Shown here in pieces: positions 26,966 to 35,744 of a DNA stretch of 64,000 nt. The notes under the pieces were generated by a model. It worked only from the letters and a program-made list of their open reading frames with translations, did not search any database and was not told the DNA's origin. A program made the position numbers and the translations under genes. The stretch lies in NCBI GenBank assembly GCA_020831525.1, contig JAFIGH010000007.1, positions 1-64,000 of the forward strand, written 5' to 3'. Position 1 is the stretch's first letter; every line of letters begins with the position of its first letter. The stretch comes from Opitutales bacterium. Lineage in GTDB: Bacteria > Verrucomicrobiota > Verrucomicrobiia > Opitutales > Oceanipulchritudinaceae.

Positions 26966-28576
26966 CTACCAAAGCTGTTCGCGGGGGCCCTCCGTCACGA
27001 CCGTTTCCGGGATGCCCTCGCCCAGTTCAATCTGGTCATGCGGAAAGTCGCCGAAGATCAGAGCGCCAAGGTAGCCGCGGTCAAGACGCAGCGGCTTGCC
27101 GCCAGTGTCGTCGCGCAGTGTGACGTCGTCAAAAACGACCTCATAGGCATCCGACAGCACCATGGCCTGCTCCTTCGACTGGATGTCGACATTCGTCATC
27201 CGGAGGTTCTTCACCCGGCTGATGCGCGCGCCGCGACGGGCATTCTTGATCGAGATATTTTCCAGAACAACGTTCTCAAGCCACTTCTCGGGCAGTCCAA
27301 TCAGCGCGATCGCCGTGGGCACCCCGTCGATCTCGATATCGCTGATGAAGATGTTGCGAATGAGCGGCGAAGGACCTACCCGGCCCGGCCCCGAATAGTA
27401 GGTGTTGAAGTTGATCGCCTCATACGTGATGTTGCGCATGCGAATATTACGGACGTAGATGTTCTCCGTCATGTTCCCCCGCCCGCGCTCTGTCTTGAAC
27501 CGCACGCCGCGGTCGCTCCCGTCGAAGTAGGCGTCGTGAACGTAGACATTGCGGATGCCGCCCGAGGTTTCGCTGCCGAAGACCACGCCGCCGCTGCCCG
27601 TGCGCACGTCCGTCGCCGAGAAGTTGCGCACCACCACATTTTCCGTGGGGATGTTGATGGCGAGGCCATCCTCGTTGAGCCCGGACTTGATGACAACCGC
27701 ATCGTCGCCTGTCTCGAAATGGTTGTATTCAATGAGGACGTTTCTGGAAGAGTCGACAACCAGTCCGTCACCATTGGGCGAACGGAGACTGTTCACCGTC
27801 ACATCACGCACGATGGCGTTCTCGGTGTAGACCAAATGCACATTCCACATCGGTGAATCGTCCAGTGTCACTCCTTCGACAAGGACATCGCGGCACTCCC
27901 AGAAAACCACGAAATTCGGGCGCATGCCCTCCATGCCCGAGCCCTTGCCGAAGTCGCGGCGCGACAGCGGCACCTTGCTTGCCACCGCACGCGGCGGCGG
28001 CCCATACTCCCGATACCAGGCCCACCATTGCTCGCCCTGCCCGTCGAGGTGCCCCTTGCCCGTGAGCGCCACGTTCGTCAGTCGATACGAATAGATGAGA
28101 GGCGAGTAGTTCAGCGCCTCCACCCCCTCGTGGCGCTGGATGACAACCGGCAGGTAGTGCTCGCGGTTTTCACTGAAATACAGGGTGGCTCCCTCCGCCA
28201 CATGCAGATCGATGTTCGACTTCAGGTGGACCGGCCCCGTCAGCCAACCGCCTTCCGGAATGAGGACACGCCCCCCTCCCGCCGCATGGGCCGCTTCAAT
28301 CGCACGGTGGATCGCATCCGTGTTCAGGTGTTCGCCGTCCTCCGCCCGCGGTCGCGCGCCAAATTCGCGGATGTCAAATACACGGTCCGGGAAGACCGGC
28401 CGGACCAACTGCGGCATCGGGAATGGGGCTTCGATCAGGGCAATCTCCCACGGCGCATCCGCGAACGGACGCTCCGCGTGAAGCGTAGAGCCAATGATAA
28501 AAAACGATCCCAGCAAGACCGGGGTATGCAGGGCCAGTGAGATGCCTTTCAGGCGCGTTAACAAGGTTGATTTCAT
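26966..28576 (-). CDS. GH28 polygalacturonase
   Basis: The 536-residue product has a signal peptide (LALHTPVLLGSFFIIGSTLHA) and a right-handed beta-helix of family GH28. It begins with FDIREFGARPR and DAIHRAIEAAHAAGGGRVLIPEG. The catalytic region carries SPNGDG (Asn268, Asp270), FETGDDAVVIKSG (Asp291, Asp292), GGVVFGSETSGGIRNVY in place of the usual GHG loop, and RGVRFKT (the RIK motif). GH28 enzymes hydrolyse galacturonosyl linkages in pectin by inversion. The GVVFGSE variant is usual for bacterial exo-acting members, so release of mono- or digalacturonate is likely. It is divergent from the large secreted gene at 28911, with an operator-like site in the gap. Confidence 0.92.
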   Translation of the reverse strand: MKSTLLTRLKGISLALHTPVLLGSFFIIGSTLHAERPFADAPWEIALIEAPFPMPQLVRPVFPDRVFDIREFGARPRAEDGEHLNTDAIHRAIEAAHAAGGGRVLIPEGGWLTGPVHLKSNIDLHVAEGATLYFSENREHYLPVVIQRHEGVEALNYSPLIYSYRLTNVALTGKGHLDGQGEQWWAWYREYGPPPRAVASKVPLSRRDFGKGSGMEGMRPNFVVFWECRDVLVEGVTLDDSPMWNVHLVYTENAIVRDVTVNSLRSPNGDGLVVDSSRNVLIEYNHFETGDDAVVIKSGLNEDGLAINIPTENVVVRNFSATDVRTGSGGVVFGSETSGGIRNVYVHDAYFDGSDRGVRFKTERGRGNMTENIYVRNIRMRNITYEAINFNTYYSGPGRVGPSPLIRNIFISDIEIDGVPTAIALIGLPEKWLENVVLENISIKNARRGARISRVKNLRMTNVDIQSKEQAMVLSDAYEVVFDDVTLRDDTGGKPLRLDRGYLGALIFGDFPHDQIELGEGIPETVVTEGPREQLW

Positions 28577-28647
28577 GTGATTCCAGGGGTTGAATGGAGC
28601 GCAAACTCTTAGTCGGCACCACCCATTATTCCATATACGGATTATAA

Positions 28648-28688
28648 GTTCTGTTTTGAACAGAATTCCAGCGACCCCCGACCGTCAA
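28648..28688 (-). promoter_or_regulatory. Promoter and putative IclR operator of the polygalacturonase gene
   Basis: On the minus strand TTGACG (28683-28688) precedes GTTCAAAACAGAAC (28648-28661), an 11-of-14 match to ATTCAAATCTGAAC and itself palindromic. The site could also act on the divergent gene starting at 28911. The remaining gap to 28910 holds a TTTGCGCC/GGCGCAAA hairpin near 28800-28830 and no gene. Confidence 0.5.
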
Positions 28689-28910
28689 CCAAAAACAACC
28701 AACATAGCACGAATCAGGCATGTCGCGCCAGAGGCCCGAAACTGCACGCCGCGGCCCATACCGGGTCTCGGCGCTCGTGGGGCATTTCCGGTCCCGTTTG
28801 CGCCACGCCTCGCCTTCGGCGGCGCAAAACCATCCCTCCTCCTCGCAAAAGGAGGTATGCCGGAGCGTTCCCGGATGGTAGACTTTCTTCGTTCAATTGT
28901 CCCCCGAAAC

Positions 28911-31900
28911 ATGAAGCGTCCCCCCCTCCGATTCACCTTCGTCCTCGCCTGCCTCGCCGCTGTCCTCGGCGAGGCGCGGGAATCCGTACGCTCCCTCGAC
29001 CTGCCAAACGGCGTCTCCCTCGAGGCCCGCTCGACAAGCGAGGGCTGGTTTCTCGGGCTCGGCGGCTTTGCCCTCGGCGGTTATCCCCTCGCGCATGACG
29101 AAACTGTCGTTTTTCCCCTCATCGCCGACGAATGGGCCGAACAACCGGTCATCGGGGCGGGTCTGCGCCTCGCCCGCGCCAAGGCGGTCGGCGGCGGCTG
29201 GGATCTGCATGTCGAGATTTTCGGAAGCACGGACTTCGCCGATTGGAAAAAATACTTTGCCTGGGATGAGGAAGACATCTTTTGGGAAGGCGAACAGGGC
29301 GGACCCGCACGCGATAAATTCCGCTTTGCCCGCACCCGTCCACTCGCCGAAATCACGCGGGCTTCGCATCGCTCGGCCTTCCTCGACGAACGCGCCGCCG
29401 CCTTCGAGAAAATGGGAGTGCTTATCTGGCGGATTCGGGCGCACGAAGACACCATTGCGGGCTGGCCGTGGCGGGGCTGGAGCGGGTCTATCGAAATTCA
29501 CCTCGATGCCCCCCACCGCACAACCGCCCTGCGCCTCCTCGGGGGCGCGGAAGTGGGCGGCACCCTCGACGGGCTAACTCTCGCCAACCAGCGCTACCGC
29601 GGCCTCGGCAACCTCGAGCAGCCGCTCGACACCGACACGACGGGTCGCTCCGCCACCACCTACAACACGCAGGACACCTTTTCCCGCCCCTCTCCCCTGC
29701 CCCCCGGTTTCACCGATGGCCACTCCGCCGCTTTGTCGCGCGAGGCGGCCCTCGGTCTGCGCGCGGATTCATGGATACACGCCCCCGCGCGCGGCGCGGG
29801 CACTTCTTTCTTCGACTACCAATTCAACGAGCGCGCCGCCTTCGTCGCCTACCCCGACCGGCAGGGCAATCTGCGCGGGCTCACGGAAATCTATCCCGGC
29901 GACGGCGGCGTGGGCCAGATCAGCGAAGAACACTTCGCCTACACCGACAACCAGATCACCCAGCCGATGTTTTATGCCGCCCTCGTGCGCGAAGAACCGG
30001 CCGGGGTCCATTTCTGGCGCACGCGGTATTTGGAGATCGAATACGAACTGCGCGCCCGCGTGGCCGCCGAGTTGGGCTTCCTCGCCGACCGCGTCGTCCC
30101 CTCAGTGGGCTACCTCTTTGATTTCTGGGGAGCGAACGACAATTTCGCCTCCGTCACCGCGCGCATGGCCGATTACGCGGGCCACCTGCACCAGCTCGGC
30201 GTGCAGCGCGTCATGGTGCACAACCCCGGATGGGTCAACGGGCGTGCGGCGAACCGCGGCTGGGATGGCGGCGACCAGTTTGAGTTCACCGGCGGAGGCG
30301 TGAACAAAATCTACGACTGGTGGCCACTTCCGGAGGTCGAGGATCCCTGGCGGCAGGCCAGCGTGATTTATGACAAGCTCGGTATCGAAAACTATACATG
30401 GATCACCGGTATGACCCACCGCGACGCGCCCTTCGTGCGCGAAGTCGGTCTCGACCCCGAAAACTGGGCGCTCAACTCGCCCAGCGGTCCGCCCAATGAA
30501 ACCTACGGCGAAGACGCCTACAAGCACAACATCCTCTCCCCACGCTTCCGCGAGGTCTTCGACCAGCGCCTACGCGGTGTGCGCGAGAGCTTTGGCTACG
30601 CCGGCTTCTGGGGCGACAGTTTTCAGAACCTCATGATGGGCCAACTGGATTGGGCCACCCGTGACGGCGAGCCGATGCAGCGCGCCTACTGGGAGTGGCT
30701 CGCCGCGCAGTCGCGCGAGGGCGTAGGCTGGATCTCCGAGAGCCACTCCTTCCCCGGCCTGAGTTGCTCCATCGAGACGGATAACGCCCTCGAAACCCCA
30801 TGGATGATGGCGCACACCTCCCACTGGCTGCGGGGCAACGCCCAGTTCGAGCGCTCGCCCCGTGAATGGGGAAATCTCGCCTTCCGCGCCATGGCCCACA
30901 ATGCTTGGCTCGCTCCCGAGATCTGGCCCTACTATGCGCACGCCGAGGTCGACCCGACGAATGTCATCGACGGCTTTGCCCGCCTTGCCCGGCAATTCCG
31001 CGCCGCCCTCCCTTTCATGCAGCGCCCCTGGCTTCTCCCGGAAAACGGGGGCGTCCTTTGGCTCTCCGACGAACACCCCGGCAAAGGCGTTTTCTATGCC
31101 TTCCGCCGGCAGTCCGTGCCCGAAGGCATCACGGCGGCGGAAATCCTCAACCATACCGGCCAAACCACCGGCACCTTTTTCCCCAACCAAACCTACCGCC
31201 TCGAGGGCGACGGCCTCACCGGCATCGTGGACCGCTTTGGTCTGGAGTTGCCTCCGCACGAAGACCGCCGCACGCCGATCACCTACCGCCCCTTGACGAC
31301 GAACCTTCCCGAAGGCGAACCCGTCTGGACTTGGAAGCAGGATCCGGGCAGCATGCAGGCGCCCGCCTGGAGCACCGGCGGCAGCGGTTGGATCGACGCA
31401 TCCGGTTCGCCCGCCGAATGGCCCGGGATCGACGCCCCCCATGCCTTTTTTGAACCCGGCACGCGCACATTCCTGAACATCGGGGGCCACGTCCGTGCCG
31501 CCGGTATCCACGTGCCCACGACAGGTGTGGCCTTCATTATCGACACCGTCCGCGGGGGCGAACCCGGCGACATCCTCGAAGTAAGCGGCCCCCTCACCGG
31601 TCCCGTCGACATCTTCTTCAAAAACACCTACCGCGAGCAGGGCCTCATTCAAAGCCCCCGCCGCGCCGAAACCGGTCTGCGCTTCACCGGCGGCGGGCAA
31701 TACGGCGTCTCCGCCAACCTCCTACCCTGGCCGCAAGACTACCACCGTCACTCCCAGATCGTCAGCCTCGGCGATCCGGGGACCACCGTTCATTTTCGCG
31801 GCTCGTGGCCTGCCACCGGCGAGTTGAGCCGCCCCGGACTCGTTCTCGGCGAAGGCACGCGCTTTGTCATCTGGCCCGAAGCGGACTTCCCCTTCATCAA

Positions 31901-32840
31901 GAACTACGGCGGCTTCACCCTCCAGCTCTGGGTCTCGGGTGACGACGAAGGCGGGGGCATCCTCGAACTACACCATGACTTCATCGCCGACCGCTCCCGC
32001 GACGCCCTTGCCCCCTTTGCACCGCGCGGACGCGACCTCGCCCTCGGGTCGCTCGGCAGCATCCGCGTGAGCGGGGCGACCCTCCGCACGCACGATGGCA
32101 GGAGCCTGCCCATGACCGGCCGCGCCCTCCACGACGAAGCCGACGGCGTGCAAAACAACGGGCACATCGTCTTCGAGCGCCGCGACGGCAACCGCTGGGA
32201 AATCCGCACACGCGATCAATCCTACCGCGGCGCCGTCTGGATCGACGCCGACACCACCATCGACACCGACCGCAACTTCACCCATCGCGGCATCAACGAA
32301 TCGCCCGATGCAAAATTCAACTACACCGCCGCCAACGCCTTCCAGACCCGCCGACTCCGCAACGGCAAGGAAGGCCCCATCACCATCCGCAAGGAAGGCC
32401 GCGCCGCCCTCATTCTCGCGGGTGAACAAGCCTACGTCGAAAACTCCCGCCTGCACATCGCCGCCGGCCGTGTGGTCTTCGCGAGTGATCCGGCGGCCGG
32501 CGGCCAATTCCCCCATGGAACCGAATCCGCCGGACCCAACTTGGAGATCACAGTCGAATCCGGTGCCGTGCTCGAAGTCGCCTACCCCTCCGCCGTTGTA
32601 TCGAAAGTTCAGTTACACGAAGGGGCCTCCCTGCACTGGACAAAACCCGGCCTGGTCAACGTTGCCGCCTCCGCCCGCCTTGACGGCGAGATTCATCCCC
32701 TCCCCGGTCTCACCGAACCCACCGTGCTCCTCGAGGCCGCTGTGATCAAAGGCCGCCCCACCCTCGCCGACAACCCCGGCCGCCTCGAAATCCGCGACCA
32801 CAACGGCCGCCAGCAACTCCTTTATCATCCGGAGGAATGA
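28911..32840 (+). CDS. 1309-residue secreted protein, putative novel glycoside hydrolase
   Basis: ATG at 28911 is chosen because it starts a signal peptide (MKRPPLRFTFVLACLAAVLG); the frame is open back to 28590 but that extension overlaps the polygalacturonase promoter. An N-terminal beta-sandwich (about 25-350) precedes what looks like a TIM barrel (about 370-700). In the barrel are VPSVGYLFDFWG, GVQRVMVHNPGWVNG, YAGFWGDSFQNLMM and GVGWISESHSFPGLSCS, the last two resembling catalytic-acid strand ends of clan-D-type hydrolases. The remaining ~550 residues are repeated beta structure. Its place beside GH28 in the pectin locus favours action on a pectic side chain. I cannot assign a family; the hydrolase call is inference. 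Confidence 0.6.
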   Translation: MKRPPLRFTFVLACLAAVLGEARESVRSLDLPNGVSLEARSTSEGWFLGLGGFALGGYPLAHDETVVFPLIADEWAEQPVIGAGLRLARAKAVGGGWDLHVEIFGSTDFADWKKYFAWDEEDIFWEGEQGGPARDKFRFARTRPLAEITRASHRSAFLDERAAAFEKMGVLIWRIRAHEDTIAGWPWRGWSGSIEIHLDAPHRTTALRLLGGAEVGGTLDGLTLANQRYRGLGNLEQPLDTDTTGRSATTYNTQDTFSRPSPLPPGFTDGHSAALSREAALGLRADSWIHAPARGAGTSFFDYQFNERAAFVAYPDRQGNLRGLTEIYPGDGGVGQISEEHFAYTDNQITQPMFYAALVREEPAGVHFWRTRYLEIEYELRARVAAELGFLADRVVPSVGYLFDFWGANDNFASVTARMADYAGHLHQLGVQRVMVHNPGWVNGRAANRGWDGGDQFEFTGGGVNKIYDWWPLPEVEDPWRQASVIYDKLGIENYTWITGMTHRDAPFVREVGLDPENWALNSPSGPPNETYGEDAYKHNILSPRFREVFDQRLRGVRESFGYAGFWGDSFQNLMMGQLDWATRDGEPMQRAYWEWLAAQSREGVGWISESHSFPGLSCSIETDNALETPWMMAHTSHWLRGNAQFERSPREWGNLAFRAMAHNAWLAPEIWPYYAHAEVDPTNVIDGFARLARQFRAALPFMQRPWLLPENGGVLWLSDEHPGKGVFYAFRRQSVPEGITAAEILNHTGQTTGTFFPNQTYRLEGDGLTGIVDRFGLELPPHEDRRTPITYRPLTTNLPEGEPVWTWKQDPGSMQAPAWSTGGSGWIDASGSPAEWPGIDAPHAFFEPGTRTFLNIGGHVRAAGIHVPTTGVAFIIDTVRGGEPGDILEVSGPLTGPVDIFFKNTYREQGLIQSPRRAETGLRFTGGGQYGVSANLLPWPQDYHRHSQIVSLGDPGTTVHFRGSWPATGELSRPGLVLGEGTRFVIWPEADFPFIKNYGGFTLQLWVSGDDEGGGILELHHDFIADRSRDALAPFAPRGRDLALGSLGSIRVSGATLRTHDGRSLPMTGRALHDEADGVQNNGHIVFERRDGNRWEIRTRDQSYRGAVWIDADTTIDTDRNFTHRGINESPDAKFNYTAANAFQTRRLRNGKEGPITIRKEGRAALILAGEQAYVENSRLHIAAGRVVFASDPAAGGQFPHGTESAGPNLEITVESGAVLEVAYPSAVVSKVQLHEGASLHWTKPGLVNVAASARLDGEIHPLPGLTEPTVLLEAAVIKGRPTLADNPGRLEIRDHNGRQQLLYHPEE

Positions 32841-32876
32841 GGGCCATGCGACACAGAGGGCAATTCCCCGTGGCGT

Positions 32877-32890
32877 CGGAGCTTGCTCCG
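32877..32890. repeat. Short REP-like palindrome
   Basis: CGGAGCTTGCTCCG is a perfect 6-bp stem with a 2-base loop, flanked by direct copies of CCCGTGGC, in the gap between two secreted-protein genes. It looks like a single REP unit. Confidence 0.45.
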
Positions 32891-32991
32891 GCCCCGTGGC
32901 AAAGGCTTCGGCTACACAGGCATCACAACCGCCCAGCCCCACTCATCCTTGAAAACCGCAAATCCCATTCCCGTTTTTCAATTTTAATCTC

Positions 32992-34605
32992 ATGAACACA
33001 CACCGATCCCACCTCCCTCACCTCCTGCGCGGCATTGTCGCGCTGCTCGTGGCCGCCGGATCTTTGCCATCCGTCACCTTCGCCGATGCCGAGGACACCG
33101 ATTCCCCGCGCCTCCTCTTCCTCATCGCGCATGGGTTCAACCGCATGGAGCACTTTGAGTCGCTCTACTCTCTTACCGCGATGGGCTACAATGTCGATGT
33201 CGCCTCCTTCGCGGCGGGCACCGTGCTGCTCGATCCAAACAACGAGACGCCCGACAGGCAGGGGCGCGACGCCCTCGCGAATCTCGCCATGCGCGAGGTC
33301 ACGGACATCAGCCCCTACCTTGGCCTCGTCCTTCCGGGCGGTTACAGCCCGGGCAACCTCGAAGACGACCCCGAGGCCATCCGCATCGTGCGTACCTTCG
33401 ATGCAGCGGAAAAGCCCATCGGGTCGATCTGCCATTCCGCACGCCTCCTCGCCGGGGCCGGGGTTGCCGCCGGACGCATGGTCACGGGTTGGAACGAGAT
33501 CGCGAGCGAAGTGCCCGAGGCCTGGATGCGGGGCGATTTGGGTACCTACATCGATCAGCCGGTGGTCGTCGACGGGCACATCGTCTCCTGCCGCTATCCT
33601 GACGATGTCCGGCCGTGGTTTCATGCCTTCGCCGAGCACCTCGCCGGGCGCGGCGGCATCAAGCCCCCGCGCAAGCGGGCCGACGCCGTCTTCCTCGCCG
33701 GACACAAGGAGAGCGGACACCAGCGCCAGATGACCACCCTCGGCGGACGCAACAACCATGTTTTCCCAAACGTCATCCATTCTGCGGAAAGCCTTGCCGC
33801 CAACCTCGAACGCGACCCCTCCGCCGACATCGTTTTTGTTTACCCGAATGAAGCGAGCGAGGCCCTCCTGCACTCGAAAGGCGGTCAGGCTCTCCTCACC
33901 GCCCTTGGCAACCCGACCGTACACCGCCTCGCCGAAAATGAGTCGCCCATGCAACTGCGCGAGGCCGTGGCCGTCGCCCGGGAAGTCGGCCGCCCGCTGC
34001 CCGATCCCGAGCCGGTCGCGCACGATGCCGTCATCGCCCTCTCGCCCGGATTTGACGACCGCGTGGCTCCGGCCATCGAAGCCTTCCTCCGCCACCTCGG
34101 CTTCAACCCCGTGCACCTATCCCACGAGCGAGGCTGGGTGCGCGGCCTCAATGGGTTGCCCGTCTACGCGGCGGGCACCTACACCGAACCGCCCTTGCTC
34201 GCCGAACGCATCCTCGTCGTCGCCCCCGGCGGCCTCTGGCCCCGCGAAGATCCCAACGTGCGCCAAGCCGACCAACCCCCGTGGCTCGCCGGCCAAGCCG
34301 AACGCGATGCCCGCCGCGCGGCATGGATCACGGATCGCTACAAAGAGGGCGGCGTCCTCGTCACCTTCGGTTTCGACAGTCTTTACGTGACGGGCGATCC
34401 GGTCTTCGCGGGCATCCCATTCGCGGCCTCCGACCAAATTCCCTACGCCTTCATCTGGCGGCGACACTCCGTCGCTGAATACGCTCCCGACGTAGAAGCC
34501 CTGCGCAGCGCCGAGCGCATCTACAGCGCGCGCGGATTCGAGGCCCTGCCAGAACTCATGCGCCTCCTCGAGCAGCCCGCCGCCGCCGCGCTGCTCCATC
34601 CCTGA
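32992..34605 (+). CDS. Secreted tandem DJ-1/PfpI-family protein
   Basis: The 537-residue product has a long signal peptide (LLRGIVALLVAAGSLPSVTFA). A DJ-1/PfpI domain occupies about residues 40-215, with PRLLFLIAHGFNRMEHFES, LGLVLPGGYSPGNLEDD and the nucleophile elbow GSICHSARLLAGAG (Cys147). A second related half follows (about 225-530): ADAVFLAGHKESGHQ, then HDAVIALSPGFDDRVAPAIEAFLRHL and AERILVVAPGGLWPRED, which repeats the beta-alpha pattern but lacks a clear Cys elbow. DJ-1/PfpI proteins act as deglycases, amidotransferase-like enzymes or peptidases. Export of a double-domain form is unusual. It follows the large secreted gene but its link to pectin use is unproven. Confidence 0.75.
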   Translation: MNTHRSHLPHLLRGIVALLVAAGSLPSVTFADAEDTDSPRLLFLIAHGFNRMEHFESLYSLTAMGYNVDVASFAAGTVLLDPNNETPDRQGRDALANLAMREVTDISPYLGLVLPGGYSPGNLEDDPEAIRIVRTFDAAEKPIGSICHSARLLAGAGVAAGRMVTGWNEIASEVPEAWMRGDLGTYIDQPVVVDGHIVSCRYPDDVRPWFHAFAEHLAGRGGIKPPRKRADAVFLAGHKESGHQRQMTTLGGRNNHVFPNVIHSAESLAANLERDPSADIVFVYPNEASEALLHSKGGQALLTALGNPTVHRLAENESPMQLREAVAVAREVGRPLPDPEPVAHDAVIALSPGFDDRVAPAIEAFLRHLGFNPVHLSHERGWVRGLNGLPVYAAGTYTEPPLLAERILVVAPGGLWPREDPNVRQADQPPWLAGQAERDARRAAWITDRYKEGGVLVTFGFDSLYVTGDPVFAGIPFAASDQIPYAFIWRRHSVAEYAPDVEALRSAERIYSARGFEALPELMRLLEQPAAAALLHP

Positions 34606-34649
34606 AGGTTCCCGCGTATGTGGCCGCGCCTTGTCCGGGATCCCCCGCC

Positions 34650-34960
34650 TCAGCAACGTGAACAGCGCAGGTCGGCGAATCCGAGCAACAGAGAACCGAA
34701 CAGCAACGCATAGGTCGACGGCTCGGGAATCGCGGTGACCGTAAATCGGTCGACGTTAACATCCGCGCGCTGGTGCAAGAACTCGATCTGTGTGCCGGCA
34801 TCCAGTCAATCGTACCGAGGTTTTCCAGTGTCACCAGTTGGGTCCCGTTCAGCGTAGATGTCCCCGCCGTACCCGCCGCGTTCAAGGCGAAATTGAGCGT
34901 GTGCAACTGGTTGAACGGTATCGCGAAACCATCGGCCCGGAAAAGATTCCGGCAACGCGC
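34650..34960 (-). pseudogene. Remnant of a PEP-CTERM protein gene
   Basis: Read on the minus strand, one frame gives FNQLHTLNFALNAAG and LNGTQLVTLENLGTI. After a one-base shift near 34797 another frame gives DAGTQIEFLHQRADVN, FTVTAIPEPSTYALLFGSLL and a stop at 34650. Together these form the end of a PEP-CTERM protein with its sorting tail. No start or N-terminal part is visible upstream, so this is a decayed or truncated copy of the kind seen intact at 20956 and 25592. Confidence 0.7.
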
Positions 34961-34974
34961 AATTCAGCTTTCTG

Positions 34975-35340
34975 TAGCGGATCCCCGCACACGACAACGC
35001 GCTGCGGCTCCGCATCGAATGGCCGGACAGCGATGTGCAACCGCGCCGGGCTTAGATTATCCCGAAAATGCCAACTTCCGCCCGTGTTCTGCCCGGGATT
35101 CTCTTCACGAGTGAAGACGGCGACGAATGGAGGCGTGTGGAGGCGGCGCGGACTGTAGACGCAGGCGTGGAGATCACCCTGCCGCCCTCTCCGCGGCCCG
35201 TTTGGGTAAGCGCGGGCATCCCTTACTTTGAGCGGCACTTCAAGGATCTCGTGGCCTTCGCCGAAGCCGCGCCGGACTGGACGGTGCGAAGCATCGGCAA
35301 GAGCGGCGAGGGTTCCTTCTTGCCCGAGTTACGACGCGCT
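34975..35340 (+). pseudogene. Remnant resembling the N-terminal part of an M14-type carboxypeptidase-like protein
   Basis: The plus strand reads NALRLRIEWPDSD, an in-frame stop near 35054, then ARVLPGILFTSEDGDEWRRV, PPSPRPVWVSAGIPYFERHF and VRSIGKSGEG. From memory of the family this resembles the beta-sandwich region ahead of the catalytic domain in bacterial M14 carboxypeptidase-like proteins. The similarity stops near 35330, where the sequence becomes the antisense of the Rrf2 gene, and no zinc-binding HxxE region follows. The gene was therefore truncated, probably by a deletion. The family assignment is tentative. Confidence 0.45.
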
Positions 35341-35741
35341 TCGAACTCAACGATGTCGGCGAGGGTAAGTGTCGTGAGTCGGCGGCGGACGCTTTCGCGC
35401 GTCTTTTTCCAGTAATCGTGGGCCGGGCAAGCGCGCTCTTCGCTGCAATGCGTCATGCCTAGGAGGCAACGGTCGGGCGGGCGGTTGATCTCCACGGCGT
35501 CGTCGATCTCCTTGATCGTGATGTCATCCGGGGACCGGCTGAGGGAAATGCCGCCGCGGTAGCCGCGTTTGGAGTCGACGACGCCGGCCACGACAAGGCG
35601 CTGCACAACCTTCGCAAGGTAGGCCTGGGCGATTCCAGTCTCGGCCGCGATCTCGCGCACCATCATGGATTTCGACGACGACGCGGCGAGGCACGCAAGT
35701 GCTTCGATGGCGTATCCTGTTGTCTGGGAAAGGACGTTCAT
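35223..35741 (-). CDS. Rrf2-family transcriptional regulator
   Basis: The 172-residue product opens with the Rrf2 winged helix (MNVLSQTTGYAIEALACLA, VREIAAETGIAQAYLAKVVQRL, GYRGGISLSRSPDDITIKEI). It carries three cysteines in the cluster-binding region (RCLLGMTHCSEERACPAH), so it may bind an iron-sulfur cluster as IscR and NsrR do. The usual family core ends at about ADIVEFEARR. The last ~30 residues (KEPSPLLPMLRTVQSG onward) lie antisense to the M14-like remnant and look like readthrough after a deletion. It starts 3 bp after the DHOD-like gene, third in the nifJ operon, where it could sense redox or iron state and control that operon. Confidence 0.88.
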   Translation of the reverse strand: MNVLSQTTGYAIEALACLAASSSKSMMVREIAAETGIAQAYLAKVVQRLVVAGVVDSKRGYRGGISLSRSPDDITIKEIDDAVEINRPPDRCLLGMTHCSEERACPAHDYWKKTRESVRRRLTTLTLADIVEFEARRNSGKKEPSPLLPMLRTVQSGAASAKATRSLKCRSK

Positions 35742-35744
35742 AAC

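Noticed and set aside
28590-28910. An N-terminal extension of the large secreted protein from 28590
   Set aside because: It would bury the signal peptide and overlap the operator and promoter of the divergent polygalacturonase gene.
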